Part shown: in pieces, positions 29,514 through 37,695 of the stretch
How the letters are laid out: each line of letters opens with the position of its first letter
Numbering within the stretch: the first letter of the stretch is position 1
Source of the DNA: Comamonas flocculans
GTDB lineage: Bacteria; Pseudomonadota; Gammaproteobacteria; Burkholderiales; Burkholderiaceae_C
NCBI RefSeq assembly: GCF_007954405.1
Contig: NZ_CP042344.1
Span: forward strand, 558,001-622,000
Direction of reading: 5' to 3'
Length of the DNA stretch: 64,000 nucleotides
Translations under genes and position numbers: made by a program
The notes under the pieces: generated by a model
The model's database searches: none
Seen by the model: only the letters and a program-made list of their open reading frames with translations
Told to the model about the DNA's origin: nothing

Positions 29514-29963
29514 TCAAGCCTGCAGCGCCTGCTGCACGCCGCGGTTGGCCAAGGCATCGGCGCGCTCATTGCCCGGGTCACCCGCGTGGCCCTTGACCCA
29601 GTGCCAGCGCAGCTCATGGCCCGCGCCATGGGCCAGCGCGTCCAGGCGCTGCCAGAGTTCGACGTTCTTCACCGGCTGGCCCGCGGCAGTGCGCCAGCCC
29701 TTCTTCTTCCAGCCGTGTATCCACTGGGTGATGCCCTGGCGCACGTACTGGCTGTCCACATGGACGTCGGCGCTGCAGGGGCGGCGCAGCGCGGCGAGCG
29801 CCTCGATCACCGCCACCAGCTCCATGCGGTTGTTGGTCGTCAGCCGCTCGCCGCCGCAGAGTTCCTTTTCCGTGCCGCCGTAGCGCAGCAGCGCGCCCCA
29901 GCCGCCGGGGCCGGGGTTGCCCTTGCAGGCGCCGTCGGTGTAGATCTGCACGCGCTCGGCCAT
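29514..29963 (-). CDS. rnhA: Ribonuclease HI
   Basis: A 149-residue RNase [17 protein letters not shown] supplies the first Asp, [15 protein letters not shown] the Glu, [10 protein letters not shown] the second Asp and [18 protein letters not shown] the last catalytic residues. It removes RNA from RNA-DNA hybrids. The start codon overlaps the methyltransferase stop (TGATG at 29961-29965), so the two are coupled. The frequent partner dnaQ is not present here. Confidence 0.97.
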   Translation of the reverse strand: MAERVQIYTDGACKGNPGPGGWGALLRYGGTEKELCGGERLTTNNRMELVAVIEALAALRRPCSADVHVDSQYVRQGITQWIHGWKKKGWRTAAGQPVKNVELWQRLDALAHGAGHELRWHWVKGHAGDPGNERADALANRGVQQALQA

Positions 29964-30760
29964 CAAGGGTTCCCCATGCCGTCGCGGGTGCGCCCGGCGG
30001 TCTCGAAGCGTGCCAGCGGCACGGCCTTGGCGGCCACCGGCGCCGTACGCCAGGCCGGCTCGAGCAGCCGCACACCGAGCACGCGCTTGACCGCGACCAT
30101 CACATAGGCCGCGCCCAGCAGCGACCAGCCGTGCGGACCCAGACGGTCCATCCAGGCCATGCGCTGCAGCCAGCGAGCGCTTTGAAAGCTCGGCCGAAAA
30201 CATCCCAGGCTCACCGACTCCACCTCCAGATCGAGCAGGCGCATCCAGTCGCCGAGGCGCCAGGGCGAAAAGAATTCTTCGAGCTCGGGCACGAACAGCG
30301 GCCCGCCCGCGCCCAGACGCCTATACCATTGCATGCGCCTTTGCCGCGCGCCCCACAGGCTCCAGGGATTGATGCCGCTGACAATCAGGCGCCCTTCGGG
30401 CACCAGCACCCGCGCTGCCTCGCGCAGCGCCGCATGCGGGCTGACGCTGAGCTCCAGGGTGTGCGGCATCAGCACCAGATCGAGGCTGGCCTGCTCGAAC
30501 GGCAGTTGCACCGCATCGGCCCACAGGGAGGGCGCTGGCGCGCCGTCCTGCTGCTCGGCATCGCCCGTGGCCAGCGCCAGCCAGCGGTGCTGCATGCGGT
30601 TGGCGCGCAGGCCCTGCAGCTGCGGCATGCCCAGTTGCAGCGCGTGGTAACCGAAGATGTCGGCCACCAGCTCGTCATGGCGCTCCTGCTGCCACTGCAG
30701 CAGGTAGCGCCCTGCGGGCGAACCAAGCCAACTGCTGAAACCTATAATTTTGCCGCTCAT
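29963..30760 (-). CDS. Putative SAM-dependent class I methyltransferase
   Basis: A 265-residue protein. [26 protein letters not shown], a run of motif II/III, followed by [19 protein letters not shown], is typical of Methyltransf_11-type enzymes. The glycine-rich SAM motif I is weak or degenerate. The position between gloB and rnhA is conserved in Betaproteobacteria, where the gene is annotated only as a methyltransferase. Its ATG (30760-30758) overlaps the divergent gloB ATG. Substrate unknown. Confidence 0.8.
   Translation of the reverse strand: MSGKIIGFSSWLGSPAGRYLLQWQQERHDELVADIFGYHALQLGMPQLQGLRANRMQHRWLALATGDAEQQDGAPAPSLWADAVQLPFEQASLDLVLMPHTLELSVSPHAALREAARVLVPEGRLIVSGINPWSLWGARQRRMQWYRRLGAGGPLFVPELEEFFSPWRLGDWMRLLDLEVESVSLGCFRPSFQSARWLQRMAWMDRLGPHGWSLLGAAYVMVAVKRVLGVRLLEPAWRTAPVAAKAVPLARFETAGRTRDGMGNP
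30743..30748 (+). promoter_or_regulatory. Consensus -10 box immediately before gloB
   Basis: TATAAT ends 10 bases before the gloB ATG at 30759. A start point about seven bases downstream would leave a leader of roughly four bases, so gloB mRNA may be leaderless. No good -35 hexamer is visible. Confidence 0.45.
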
Positions 30761-31535
30761 GAAACTGCTGCCGCTGCCCGCTTTCTCCGACAACTACATC
30801 TGGATGGTGCACGATGGGCGTGACGCTCTGGTGGTCGATCCGGGCGATGCAGCACCGGTCCAGCAGGCGCTGCGCAGCATGCAATTGTCATTGCGCACGA
30901 TTCTAGTCACCCACCACCATGGCGACCACACCGGCGGCGTCGCCGAACTGCGCGAGCGCTGGGGCGCCCGGGTCTTCGGCCCGGCGCGTGAAGCCATCCC
31001 CGAACCCTTCACCGCTCTGCACGACGGCGAGCAGCTTCAGGCGCTGGGCCTGCGCTTCACGGTGCTGGACGTGCCCGGCCATACCGCGGGGCACATCGCC
31101 TACTACTGCGCAAGCCTGGACGGCGCGCCCGTGCTGTTTTGCGGCGACACCCTGTTTTCCGGCGGCTGCGGACGGCTGTTCGAAGGCACGCCGGCGCAGA
31201 TGCACGCCTCGCTGAGCCGCCTGGCCGCGCTGCCGGACGACACCCGGGTGTGCTGTGCCCATGAGTACACACTCGCCAACCTCGCCTTCGCCCAGGCCGT
31301 CGAGCCGGACAACCGCGCGCTGGCCGACTACCTGGCCCATTGCCGGCAGCTGCGCCGGGCGGGACAACCCACGTTGCCCTCGACCATGGCCATCGAGCGC
31401 GCCGTCAACCCGTTTGTGCGCACCGCCGAGATCTCCGTGCGCCAGGCCGCCCAGGCGCACGCGCCCGACACCGATCCGCAAGACCCGGTTGCCGTGCTGG
31501 CAACCCTGCGCCAATGGAAGAACGATTTCCGATGA
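30759..31535 (+). CDS. gloB: Hydroxyacylglutathione hydrolase (glyoxalase II)
   Basis: A 258-residue metallo-beta-lactamase-fold enzyme. THHHGDHTGG is the binuclear metal site; VPGHTAGHIAYY, FCGDTLFSGGCGRLFEG and CAHEYTLANLAFA are glyoxalase II hallmarks. It hydrolyses S-lactoylglutathione. The stop overlaps the mltD start (ATGA at 31532). The ATG start lies 10 bases after a consensus -10 box. Confidence 0.96.
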   Translation: MKLLPLPAFSDNYIWMVHDGRDALVVDPGDAAPVQQALRSMQLSLRTILVTHHHGDHTGGVAELRERWGARVFGPAREAIPEPFTALHDGEQLQALGLRFTVLDVPGHTAGHIAYYCASLDGAPVLFCGDTLFSGGCGRLFEGTPAQMHASLSRLAALPDDTRVCCAHEYTLANLAFAQAVEPDNRALADYLAHCRQLRRAGQPTLPSTMAIERAVNPFVRTAEISVRQAAQAHAPDTDPQDPVAVLATLRQWKNDFR

Positions 31536-33055
31536 ACTGGTTGCGCCTGCTGGCCGCCATCTGCCTGCTTGCCCTGGCCGGGTGTGCAAGCGTCCCTGGC
31601 GATACCGAAACCGATACGCCGAGCAATGCCGTCGAGCGCACACCGCTCTACCCGAGTGCGCCACTGCAGTCCATCACCTCCGCGCAGGCGGCCTACCTGG
31701 GTGTGGCGCGCGTGGACGCGCCGGCCGATCTGTGGGAGCGCATCCGCCGGGGCTTTTCCATGCCCGATCTGATGGGCGAACTGGTGCTCGAACGCGAACA
31801 GTGGTATGCCACGCGCCCCGACTACATTCAGCGCATGGCCGAGCGCTCGAGCAAATACCTGTTTCACATCGTCGAAGAGCTGGAGCGGCGCAGCATGCCG
31901 GCCGAACTGGCTCTGCTGCCCTACATCGAAAGCGCCTTCAACCCCCAGGCCGTCTCCAGCGCCAAGGCCGCCGGTATGTGGCAATTCATGCCGGCCACGG
32001 GCAGCTACTTCGATCTCAAGCAGAACGCCTTTCGCGACGACCGTCGCGACGTGCTCGCCTCCACGCGTGCGGCACTGGACTATCTGCAAAAGCTCCATGG
32101 CATGTTCGGCGACTGGCACCTGGCCTTGGCCGCCTACAACTGGGGCGAAGGCAATGTGGCGCGCGCCATCGCCCGCAACGAAAAGGCGGGGCTGGGCACG
32201 AGCTACGGCGAACTGAGCCTGCCGGCGGAAACGCGCCTGTACGTGCCCAAGCTGCAGGCGGTGAAGAACATCGTTGCCCAGCCGCAGCACTACGGCATCG
32301 AGCTGCCGGCCATAGGCAACCACCCGTATTTCGACGTCGTCGAGATCACGCGCGACATCGACGTGGCGCTGGTCGCGCGCCTGGCCGGCATCAACGAAGC
32401 GGACTTCCGCGCGCTCAACCCTTCGCTGCACCGCCCGGTCATCCTGGCCGCCGGCGTGCCCCAGGTCCTGCTGCCCTGGGACAGCGCGCGGACCTTCCGG
32501 CGCAATTTCCAGGAATTCAACGAAGGGCAACTCGCCAGCTGGACGGTATGGACCGCACCCGCCACCATGAGCGTGGCTTCCGCCGCCCGGCGCACCGGCA
32601 TGAGCGAAGCGGATCTGCGTACCATCAACGCCATTCCGCCGCGCATGATGATCAAGGCGGGCTCGACGCTCATGGTGCCGCGCTCCGCGGAAATGCTGGC
32701 CGACGTCTCGGGCAGCATCGCCGACAACGGGCAGATCGCGCTCGCGCCCGAAGCCACCATCCGGCGCAGCACCGTGCGCGCCGGCAAGAAGGACACCGTG
32801 GCCAGCATCGCGCGGCGCTACCGCGTCAACGCAGGCGACGTCGCCAACTGGAACGATCTCAAGACCACCAGCCATTTCAAACCCGGCGAAACCATCGTGC
32901 TCTACCTGCCGGTGCGTGCAGCGGCACCCCACGCCAGGCCCGGCAAGCGCGCTGCCACCCGAGCCGCGCCGGCCGCACGCCGCCAGGCCAGCCCGGCCCA
33001 CAAGGGCGCAGTGCGCCCCGCGCGGGCAGGCGCGCCCAAGCGCAAGGCGCGCTGA
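31532..33055 (+). CDS. mltD: Membrane-bound lytic murein transglycosylase D
   Basis: A 507-residue lipoprotein with signal and lipobox ICLLALAGC. The SLT catalytic domain has the active Glu in LLPYIESAFNPQA and AAGMWQFMPATG, and ALAAYNWGEGNV. Two LysM-type domains follow (about 320-395 and 410-460), then a basic Ala/Arg/Lys-rich tail of about 45 residues. It cleaves peptidoglycan to 1,6-anhydro products. Translationally coupled to gloB. Confidence 0.94.
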   Translation: MNWLRLLAAICLLALAGCASVPGDTETDTPSNAVERTPLYPSAPLQSITSAQAAYLGVARVDAPADLWERIRRGFSMPDLMGELVLEREQWYATRPDYIQRMAERSSKYLFHIVEELERRSMPAELALLPYIESAFNPQAVSSAKAAGMWQFMPATGSYFDLKQNAFRDDRRDVLASTRAALDYLQKLHGMFGDWHLALAAYNWGEGNVARAIARNEKAGLGTSYGELSLPAETRLYVPKLQAVKNIVAQPQHYGIELPAIGNHPYFDVVEITRDIDVALVARLAGINEADFRALNPSLHRPVILAAGVPQVLLPWDSARTFRRNFQEFNEGQLASWTVWTAPATMSVASAARRTGMSEADLRTINAIPPRMMIKAGSTLMVPRSAEMLADVSGSIADNGQIALAPEATIRRSTVRAGKKDTVASIARRYRVNAGDVANWNDLKTTSHFKPGETIVLYLPVRAAAPHARPGKRAATRAAPAARRQASPAHKGAVRPARAGAPKRKAR

Positions 33056-33096
33056 GCGCCGGCATTGGCAAACCCGGGCGCCGCCCTCCGCTCGCC

Positions 33097-33912
33097 ATGA
33101 CCCAGATCGTCTTCTCGCACGCCAACAGCTTTCCCGCCGGCACCTACCGCATCCTGTTCGGCCACTTGCGCGAACGCGGTTTTCAGCTCAGCGCGGTCGA
33201 GCGCTACGGTCACGACCCACGCTACCCGGTCACAAGCAACTGGCCCCATCTGGTGCGGCAACTGGCTGACCACGCAGCGGCTCTGCAACAGCAAAGCGGC
33301 GAGCGCGCCTACCTCGTCGGGCACTCGCTCGGCGGCTATCTCAGCCTGATGGCGGCAGCGCGCCATCCGGAACTGGCGCGCGGCGTGCTGTTGCTCGATT
33401 CACCCCTGGTCGGCGGCTGGAAGGCGGGCGCCGTCGGCGTAGCCAAGCAGGTTCAGGCCATAGGCGCCCTGACTCCGGGGCGAATCAGCCGCGCACGGCG
33501 CAAGAGCTGGTCCGATCGCGAGGAAGCGCTGGCCCATTTCCAGCGCAAGAAGGCCTTTGCCCAATGGGACAGCGCCGTACTGCACGACTACGTGGCCGCC
33601 GGCCTCACCGACACCGGCGCGGGCTGCGCGCTGAGCTTTGACCGCGACGTGGAAACGCAGATCTACAACACCGTCCCGCACAATCTGGAACAGCTGCTGC
33701 GCCGCCACCCGCTGCAGTGCCCGGCCGCCTTCATCGGCGCACGCGGCTCGCACGAGATGCGCCAGGTGGGCCTGGGCCTGACGGAAAAAATCACGCGCGG
33801 CCGCATCCTGATGCTCGACGGCAGCCACCTCTTTCCGATGGAGCAACCGCGCACCACCGCTGCCGCGATCGAGGCGGCCTTGCTCAACCTGCAGCACATC
33901 GAACGCGCGTGA
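33097..33912 (+). CDS. Alpha/beta hydrolase
   Basis: A 271-residue alpha/beta-hydrolase fold protein. The nucleophile elbow is VGHSLGGYLS and the C-terminal His is likely that of LDGSHLFPME. The opening MTQIVFSHANSFPAGTYR, with an early oxyanion HAN segment, is typical of a small uncharacterised proteobacterial group. Substrate unknown. Last gene before the integrated element. Confidence 0.85.
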   Translation: MTQIVFSHANSFPAGTYRILFGHLRERGFQLSAVERYGHDPRYPVTSNWPHLVRQLADHAAALQQQSGERAYLVGHSLGGYLSLMAAARHPELARGVLLLDSPLVGGWKAGAVGVAKQVQAIGALTPGRISRARRKSWSDREEALAHFQRKKAFAQWDSAVLHDYVAAGLTDTGAGCALSFDRDVETQIYNTVPHNLEQLLRRHPLQCPAAFIGARGSHEMRQVGLGLTEKITRGRILMLDGSHLFPMEQPRTTAAAIEAALLNLQHIERA

Positions 33913-33972
33913 CGAGCCCAGAACCATGCAGCCCGGCTCGTCAGCGATCGCTTCGGGAGCAAAAACGACACT

Positions 33973-34006
33973 CAAAAAAAACCTTGCTACTTTTTAAGTA
34001 GCAGGG
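33973..34006 (-). terminator. Original terminator of tRNA-His, displaced by integration
   Basis: On the minus strand CCCTGCTACTT and AGTAGCAAGG pair (one mismatch) and a run of eight T follows. It sits just downstream of the tRNA-His 3' fragment. The same layout, with a different stem sequence, follows the intact tRNA-His at 39884-39916. Confidence 0.75.
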
Positions 34007-34020
34007 CTTCCTTTGTTTAT

Positions 34021-34069
34021 CTGGGGTGGCTGATGGGGCTCGAACCCACGACAACAGGAATCACAATCC
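34021..34069 (-). repeat. Left attachment site: 3' fragment of tRNA-His
   Basis: These 49 bases are identical to 39928-39976, the 3' part of the tRNA-His gene from the anticodon loop to CCA. The match stops at 34069, inside the anticodon loop. This is the chromosomal 3' end left behind by integration. Confidence 0.9.
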
Positions 34070-34187
34070 AGCCCAAATAGTGTTTGCTTGTGTTGCGTTG
34101 CGTAGATACAATCCATGTAAATCAACAGTTTAGAGCTACACCAAGCCCGCGAAGCGTTGATTGATATTGCCCAAAATTCGGGTTTTT

Positions 34188-34207
34188 AGTCTGTAAACAG
34201 TCTGTAC
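34188..34207 (+). repeat. 20-bp direct repeat, left copy (candidate integrase arm site)
   Basis: AGTCTGTAAACAGTCTGTAC, exactly repeated at 39841-39860. Each copy holds the half-unit AGTCTGTA twice, 11 bases apart. It lies 11 bases before the integrase ATG, so it may also serve as an operator. Confidence 0.6.
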
Positions 34208-34218
34208 AAGGCAGCACC

Positions 34219-35583
34219 ATGGCAAGGCCGAGCAAATCAGCGTCAATCGACTACAAGGCCGCCCATACCCTGACGCAGGGGCTACTTGAGCGCGCCGCGT
34301 GCCCCGCTGGCGTCCGGTTCGTTCTGGTGAAGGATGGCGACACCAAGGGCCTGCGCCTGCGCGTGACACCTGCCGGGGGCAAGTTCTGGCAGTTTGAAAC
34401 CCGCATGAAGGGCAAGCTGATAACCCGTTCTCTGGGTGAATGGCCCGCCGTATCAATCAGCGAAGCCCAGACGCAAGCCCGCACCCTGCGCAACATGACC
34501 ACGCAAGGGATAGACCCGCGCGAAGTTGAACGCGAAGCATGGGAAAAGCGCGAAGCCGAGGAAGCCGCACGCGCTGCCGCCGCCGTGCAAGCGCAGCGCG
34601 AAGCCCTGACAGTAGGCCAGGCATGGGCCGCGTACATCGAAGCCCGCCGCCCGTTCTGGGGCGCGCTGCACCTGGCCGACAACGTGGGCATGATGGCCCC
34701 AGGTGGCGAGCCCAAAAAGCGAGGCAAGGGCACCACCACGCCCGGGCCGCTGGCACACTTCGCACCCCTGCGCCTGTTGGACGTGACCGGGGAAACCATG
34801 CACCAGTGGGCAATGGAAGAAGCCCGCACGCGCCCGACACGCGCCCGCCTTGGCTTGCACCTGTTCAACGCCTTCCTGAACTGGTGTACCGAGCGCCCGG
34901 AATATGCCGAGCTGGTCACTGCCAATGCTGCCAAGAACCGCCGCGCCCGCGAAGCGCTGGGCAAGCCCCAAGCCAAGAAGGACGCGCTGCTGAAGGAGCA
35001 GCTACCCGCGTTTTTTCAAGCCGTGCAAGGGCTGCAAAGCGCCGCCGCAAGCGCCTACCTGCTGGGGCTGCTGCTGACTGGCGCGCGCCCGGGCGAGCTG
35101 CAAATGCTGCGCTGGGAGGACGTGAACACGCAATGGAAAGCACTCACCATTCGCGACAAGGACGCCAGCAAAGGCGGCAACGATGGCACCCGGCAAGTGC
35201 CCCTGACGCCCTACATGCACCACCTGATTGCAAGCCTGCCCCGCCGTGGCGACTTCGTGTTTTCCAATGAATGGGGCACTGCACCCATAAGCCGCCCGCA
35301 TCGCCGCCTTGCCGACGCCTGCGCCGTCGCTGGCGTGAATGTCACCCTGCACGGACTGCGCCGCAGCTTTGGCAGCTTGTCCGAGTGGCTGGAGCTGCCC
35401 GCTGGCGTGGTGGCGCAGATTCAAGGCCACAAGCCCAGCGCCACCGCTGAAAAGCATTACCGCGTGCGCCCGCTCGACCTGCTGCGCCTGCACCATGAAA
35501 AGTTCGAGGCGTGGATTTTGGAACAGGCCGGGGTTCAGTTCGACGCCCAGGCGGAACCTGGCAAGTTGCGCGCCGTGAATTGA
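34219..35583 (+). CDS. int: Tyrosine recombinase (integrase) with DUF4102 N-terminus
   Basis: A 454-residue P4-like integrase. An arm-binding DUF4102-type domain (LRLRVTPAGGKFWQFETRMKGK form) covers about 40-100, followed by a coiled, Ala/Glu-rich linker and a core-binding domain. Catalytic residues are visible: R290 (TGARPGELQ), H378/R381 (HGLRR), H404 (GHKPSA) and Y414 (KHYR). It should integrate the element into the tRNA-His 3' end. The gene reads inward from the left end, so it lies beside the tRNA fragment, not the intact tRNA. A structured 100-bp gap with nested inverted repeats follows it. Confidence 0.94.
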   Translation: MARPSKSASIDYKAAHTLTQGLLERAACPAGVRFVLVKDGDTKGLRLRVTPAGGKFWQFETRMKGKLITRSLGEWPAVSISEAQTQARTLRNMTTQGIDPREVEREAWEKREAEEAARAAAAVQAQREALTVGQAWAAYIEARRPFWGALHLADNVGMMAPGGEPKKRGKGTTTPGPLAHFAPLRLLDVTGETMHQWAMEEARTRPTRARLGLHLFNAFLNWCTERPEYAELVTANAAKNRRAREALGKPQAKKDALLKEQLPAFFQAVQGLQSAAASAYLLGLLLTGARPGELQMLRWEDVNTQWKALTIRDKDASKGGNDGTRQVPLTPYMHHLIASLPRRGDFVFSNEWGTAPISRPHRRLADACAVAGVNVTLHGLRRSFGSLSEWLELPAGVVAQIQGHKPSATAEKHYRVRPLDLLRLHHEKFEAWILEQAGVQFDAQAEPGKLRAVN

Positions 35584-35590
35584 TGTTTTC

Positions 35591-35654
35591 GCCCCAGCTA
35601 GGCCAGCTTCGAAACCTGGCCGAAAAGCGGGTTTCCCTGCCCGCCTGCTGGGGC
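35591..35654. repeat. Nested inverted repeats downstream of the integrase
   Basis: GCCCCAGC (35591-35598) pairs with GCTGGGGC (35647-35654). Inside, GGCCAG (35601-35606) pairs with CTGGCC (35616-35621). No T run follows, so it is not a simple intrinsic terminator. Confidence 0.5.
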
Positions 35655-35688
35655 ACCTTTTCAGGGGTGCGCTATGGGAGGCGCGGAT

Positions 35689-36156
35689 ATGTTGACGAAC
35701 GAAGAACGCGAGGCATTGCTGAGTGTTGCGCGCGAGCGCCTGAAGAATCGCCACCGCGATTACCGGCGGTTTGAACATGCTGTTCGGCATGGAGTGCTTG
35801 GCTGGCTGTACGCCGAAAATCATGGCGTCATAGTGCGAGCATATGAACGAATCGCGTCGCCCGATGAGCTGGAAGCTATGGAGCGCGGGCGCATGATTCA
35901 CTTCATTGATTCATGGGCCGAGAAAAAATCCGCAGCGCCTGCGATTGCGCCGCTGGAAAAAAAGCCAAAAGAAACCGCAGCGCAGATGGGCGCGCGCCAC
36001 TGGCAAGCGTGCATTGATGCTGGCCTGGTCATGCCCGGCGACAGCTATGCACAGTACCCGCGCGGCATTTCCGAAGTGGCCAGGGCCGAGGGCATCAAGC
36101 GACAAACATTTGCCAAGCGGCTTGACGCCTACCGCGAACAAAAATTCGGTCAGTAA
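35689..36156 (+). CDS. Element protein of unknown function with C-terminal HTH-like segment
   Basis: A 155-residue protein. The N-terminal half is helical and charged (NEEREALLSVARERLKNR). The C-terminal GISEVARAEGIKRQTFAKRL has the spacing of an HTH, suggesting DNA binding. The ATG at 35689 is favoured by GGGAGG seven bases upstream, over the ATG at 35674. It is the second gene of the element. I do not recognise the family. Confidence 0.7.
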   Translation: MLTNEEREALLSVARERLKNRHRDYRRFEHAVRHGVLGWLYAENHGVIVRAYERIASPDELEAMERGRMIHFIDSWAEKKSAAPAIAPLEKKPKETAAQMGARHWQACIDAGLVMPGDSYAQYPRGISEVARAEGIKRQTFAKRLDAYREQKFGQ

Positions 36157-36158
36157 TC

Positions 36159-36192
36159 GGCAACCAAACGGCAACCATCGGCAACCGGTTGC
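36159..36192. promoter_or_regulatory. Three GGCAACC repeats and a 12-bp palindrome before the HTH gene
   Basis: GGCAACC occurs at 36159, 36170 and 36180, about one helical turn apart, and the last merges into the palindrome GCAACCGGTTGC (36181-36192). It sits 66 bases before the start of the HTH gene at 36258. It looks like an operator or iteron array. Confidence 0.5.
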
Positions 36193-36257
36193 AGGGCCAG
36201 ATATGCGAACAATTCGGAATCGTCTCAACAGCGCCAAACGGCGAAAGGCGATAACCG

Positions 36258-36506
36258 ATGAAAACCGTACTGCACAGCGCTGCAATCCGCCGCGCGGCAC
36301 CTGAGTCCAGCCATCCATCGCTGGAACACGTCACCCGCCCCACGGTCACCACGGGCGAAGCCGCGCACTATCTGAATCGCCGCCCGCAGACCTTGCGCGG
36401 CTGGGCCTGCCAAGAGAACGGGCCGGTTCGCCCCATTCGCATCAATGGCCGTCTGGCTTGGCCCGTGGCTGACATTCGCCGCCTGGTGGGCGTGGAGGGC
36501 GTGTAA
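36258..36506 (+). CDS. Small HTH DNA-binding protein, excisionase/AlpA-like
   Basis: An 82-residue protein. TTGEAAHYLNRRPQTLRGWA is a MerR/excisionase-like winged HTH, followed by PVRPIRINGRLAWPVADIRRLV, the usual wing. Small proteins of this type control excision or element gene expression. It is the first of three consecutive genes: the next starts one base after its stop codon. Repeats just upstream suggest autoregulation. Confidence 0.8.
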   Translation: MKTVLHSAAIRRAAPESSHPSLEHVTRPTVTTGEAAHYLNRRPQTLRGWACQENGPVRPIRINGRLAWPVADIRRLVGVEGV

Positions 36507-36860
36507 ATGACCGACACCAGCAAGCAAAAAGCCCCGGTCGTTAGCGCGACCAAGGGCTTTTCAAATACCACCAGCAAGCCCCGCCATTCTACCAAATCGA
36601 GCGCGACCGAGGCGCAATATCGACGCATCATCGAAGCGTTGAGGATTGGCCCCAAGACGTCGCACGACTTGCGCGTCCTCGGGGCTTATCACCCGGCTGG
36701 CCGCGTCAAGGAGCTGAACGACAAATTCGGGTTTGTGATCGACTCCGACCGTGTTTCGCTTTGGGACGCGTGGGGTTTCGAGCATCGGAACTGCGCCAGG
36801 TATCACCTGCTGCGCGAACCCGATAACGCCGATGCGCTGCTAGGCCTGGCGAGGGCCTGA
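36507..36860 (+). CDS. HTH-domain protein of the element
   Basis: A 117-residue protein with a disordered, Ser/Thr/Lys-rich N-terminus (about 1-35). A winged-helix-like domain follows: YRRIIEALRIGPKTSHDLRV, then AGRVKELNDKFGFVIDSDRV. This pattern matches small HTH proteins common in phages and integrative elements. The next gene starts two bases after its stop. Confidence 0.7.
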   Translation: MTDTSKQKAPVVSATKGFSNTTSKPRHSTKSSATEAQYRRIIEALRIGPKTSHDLRVLGAYHPAGRVKELNDKFGFVIDSDRVSLWDAWGFEHRNCARYHLLREPDNADALLGLARA

Positions 36861-36862
36861 GC

Positions 36863-37597
36863 ATGGGCCGCGACTACAAGCGCACCAAGGGCGATTCTGG
36901 GCGCATGGCGGGCGGGTTTGTGGCCCTGCCGTGGGCAGTGCTGGATAGCCCCGCCTGGCAGCGCCTAGGCCATCCTGCGCGGTCGTTGCTGTTGGAACTG
37001 GCGCGTCAGCTTGGCAGCAGCAACAACGGGCGGTTACTGTCGGGTAGCGCCTATCTGAGCAAGCGCGGCTGGCGCAGCAAGGATGTCATTGCGCGTGCGC
37101 TGCGTGAGCTGGTGGAGGCGGGTTTCCTGCATCAAACGGTGCAAGGCCATCGCCCGAACAAGGCGAGCTGGTACGCCGTCACCTGGCAGCGACTGAGCAA
37201 CGACAAGAAGGGTTTTGACCCCGGCACCGCTGAGACCTTCAGGAGTGGTGCTTTCATGGATGACGCGCCGTTGCCACCGCCAAAGCCGAGCCGTGAGCAG
37301 CTTTATCGGCGCTGGGACAAAAACGCATCGCTTACCCCGTCTCACGGGGTAGAGGAAGCGCCTATTGCCCCGTCTCACGGGGTAGAGGCATCGTCCGTTG
37401 CCCCGTCTCACGGGGCTATGGAGGCCGTTTTGACCGACCCGCCTACCCCGTCAGGCGGACACCTTCTAGATATTGCCATCTGTCAGCGTGCAAAGCCTGC
37501 TGTCACTGGCAAGCGAAAACAGCGGGTGGCCCCGCCAAAACCCCGAGCGGCCCGCGCTGGCCACCACAAAACGGAGGGCTTGTCCGCCGCAGTTTGA
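36863..37597 (+). CDS. Replication-initiator-like winged-helix protein with internal repeats
   Basis: A 244-residue protein. The N-terminal 100 residues (FVALPWAVLDSPAWQRLGHP, LSGSAYLSKRGWRSKDVIARA) resemble the HTH domain of phage replication proteins (O-like). A linker region has three 11-residue repeats built on APSHGVE, encoded by DNA with CCCCGTCTCACGGGG palindromes. The C-terminus is basic (KRKQRVAPPKPRAARAG). Origins inside the initiator gene are known for lambda O; assignment here is inference. Confidence 0.6.
   Translation: MGRDYKRTKGDSGRMAGGFVALPWAVLDSPAWQRLGHPARSLLLELARQLGSSNNGRLLSGSAYLSKRGWRSKDVIARALRELVEAGFLHQTVQGHRPNKASWYAVTWQRLSNDKKGFDPGTAETFRSGAFMDDAPLPPPKPSREQLYRRWDKNASLTPSHGVEEAPIAPSHGVEASSVAPSHGAMEAVLTDPPTPSGGHLLDIAICQRAKPAVTGKRKQRVAPPKPRAARAGHHKTEGLSAAV
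37335..37415. repeat. Three 15-bp palindromes phased at 33 bp inside the initiator-like gene
   Basis: CCCCGTCTCACGGGG lies at 37335-37349, 37368-37382 and 37401-37415, exactly 33 bp apart. Each can pair with itself (CCCCGT/ACGGGG). A partial CCCCGTC at 37446 is out of phase. Candidate origin iterons. Confidence 0.8.
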
Positions 37598-37695
37598 GCG
37601 CTGGCACCGCAAAAAAGCGGGCGCGGCTGATTTACCCCATTTTCAACCCATGCCCGACCACCTAAAAACCACCTTTTTTTTGAAAGCAACACACC

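Noticed and set aside
37335..37415. CRISPR-like array
   Set aside because: Three palindromes at 33-bp spacing are in frame within a coding gene, the intervening sequences are similar coding repeats, and no cas genes are present.
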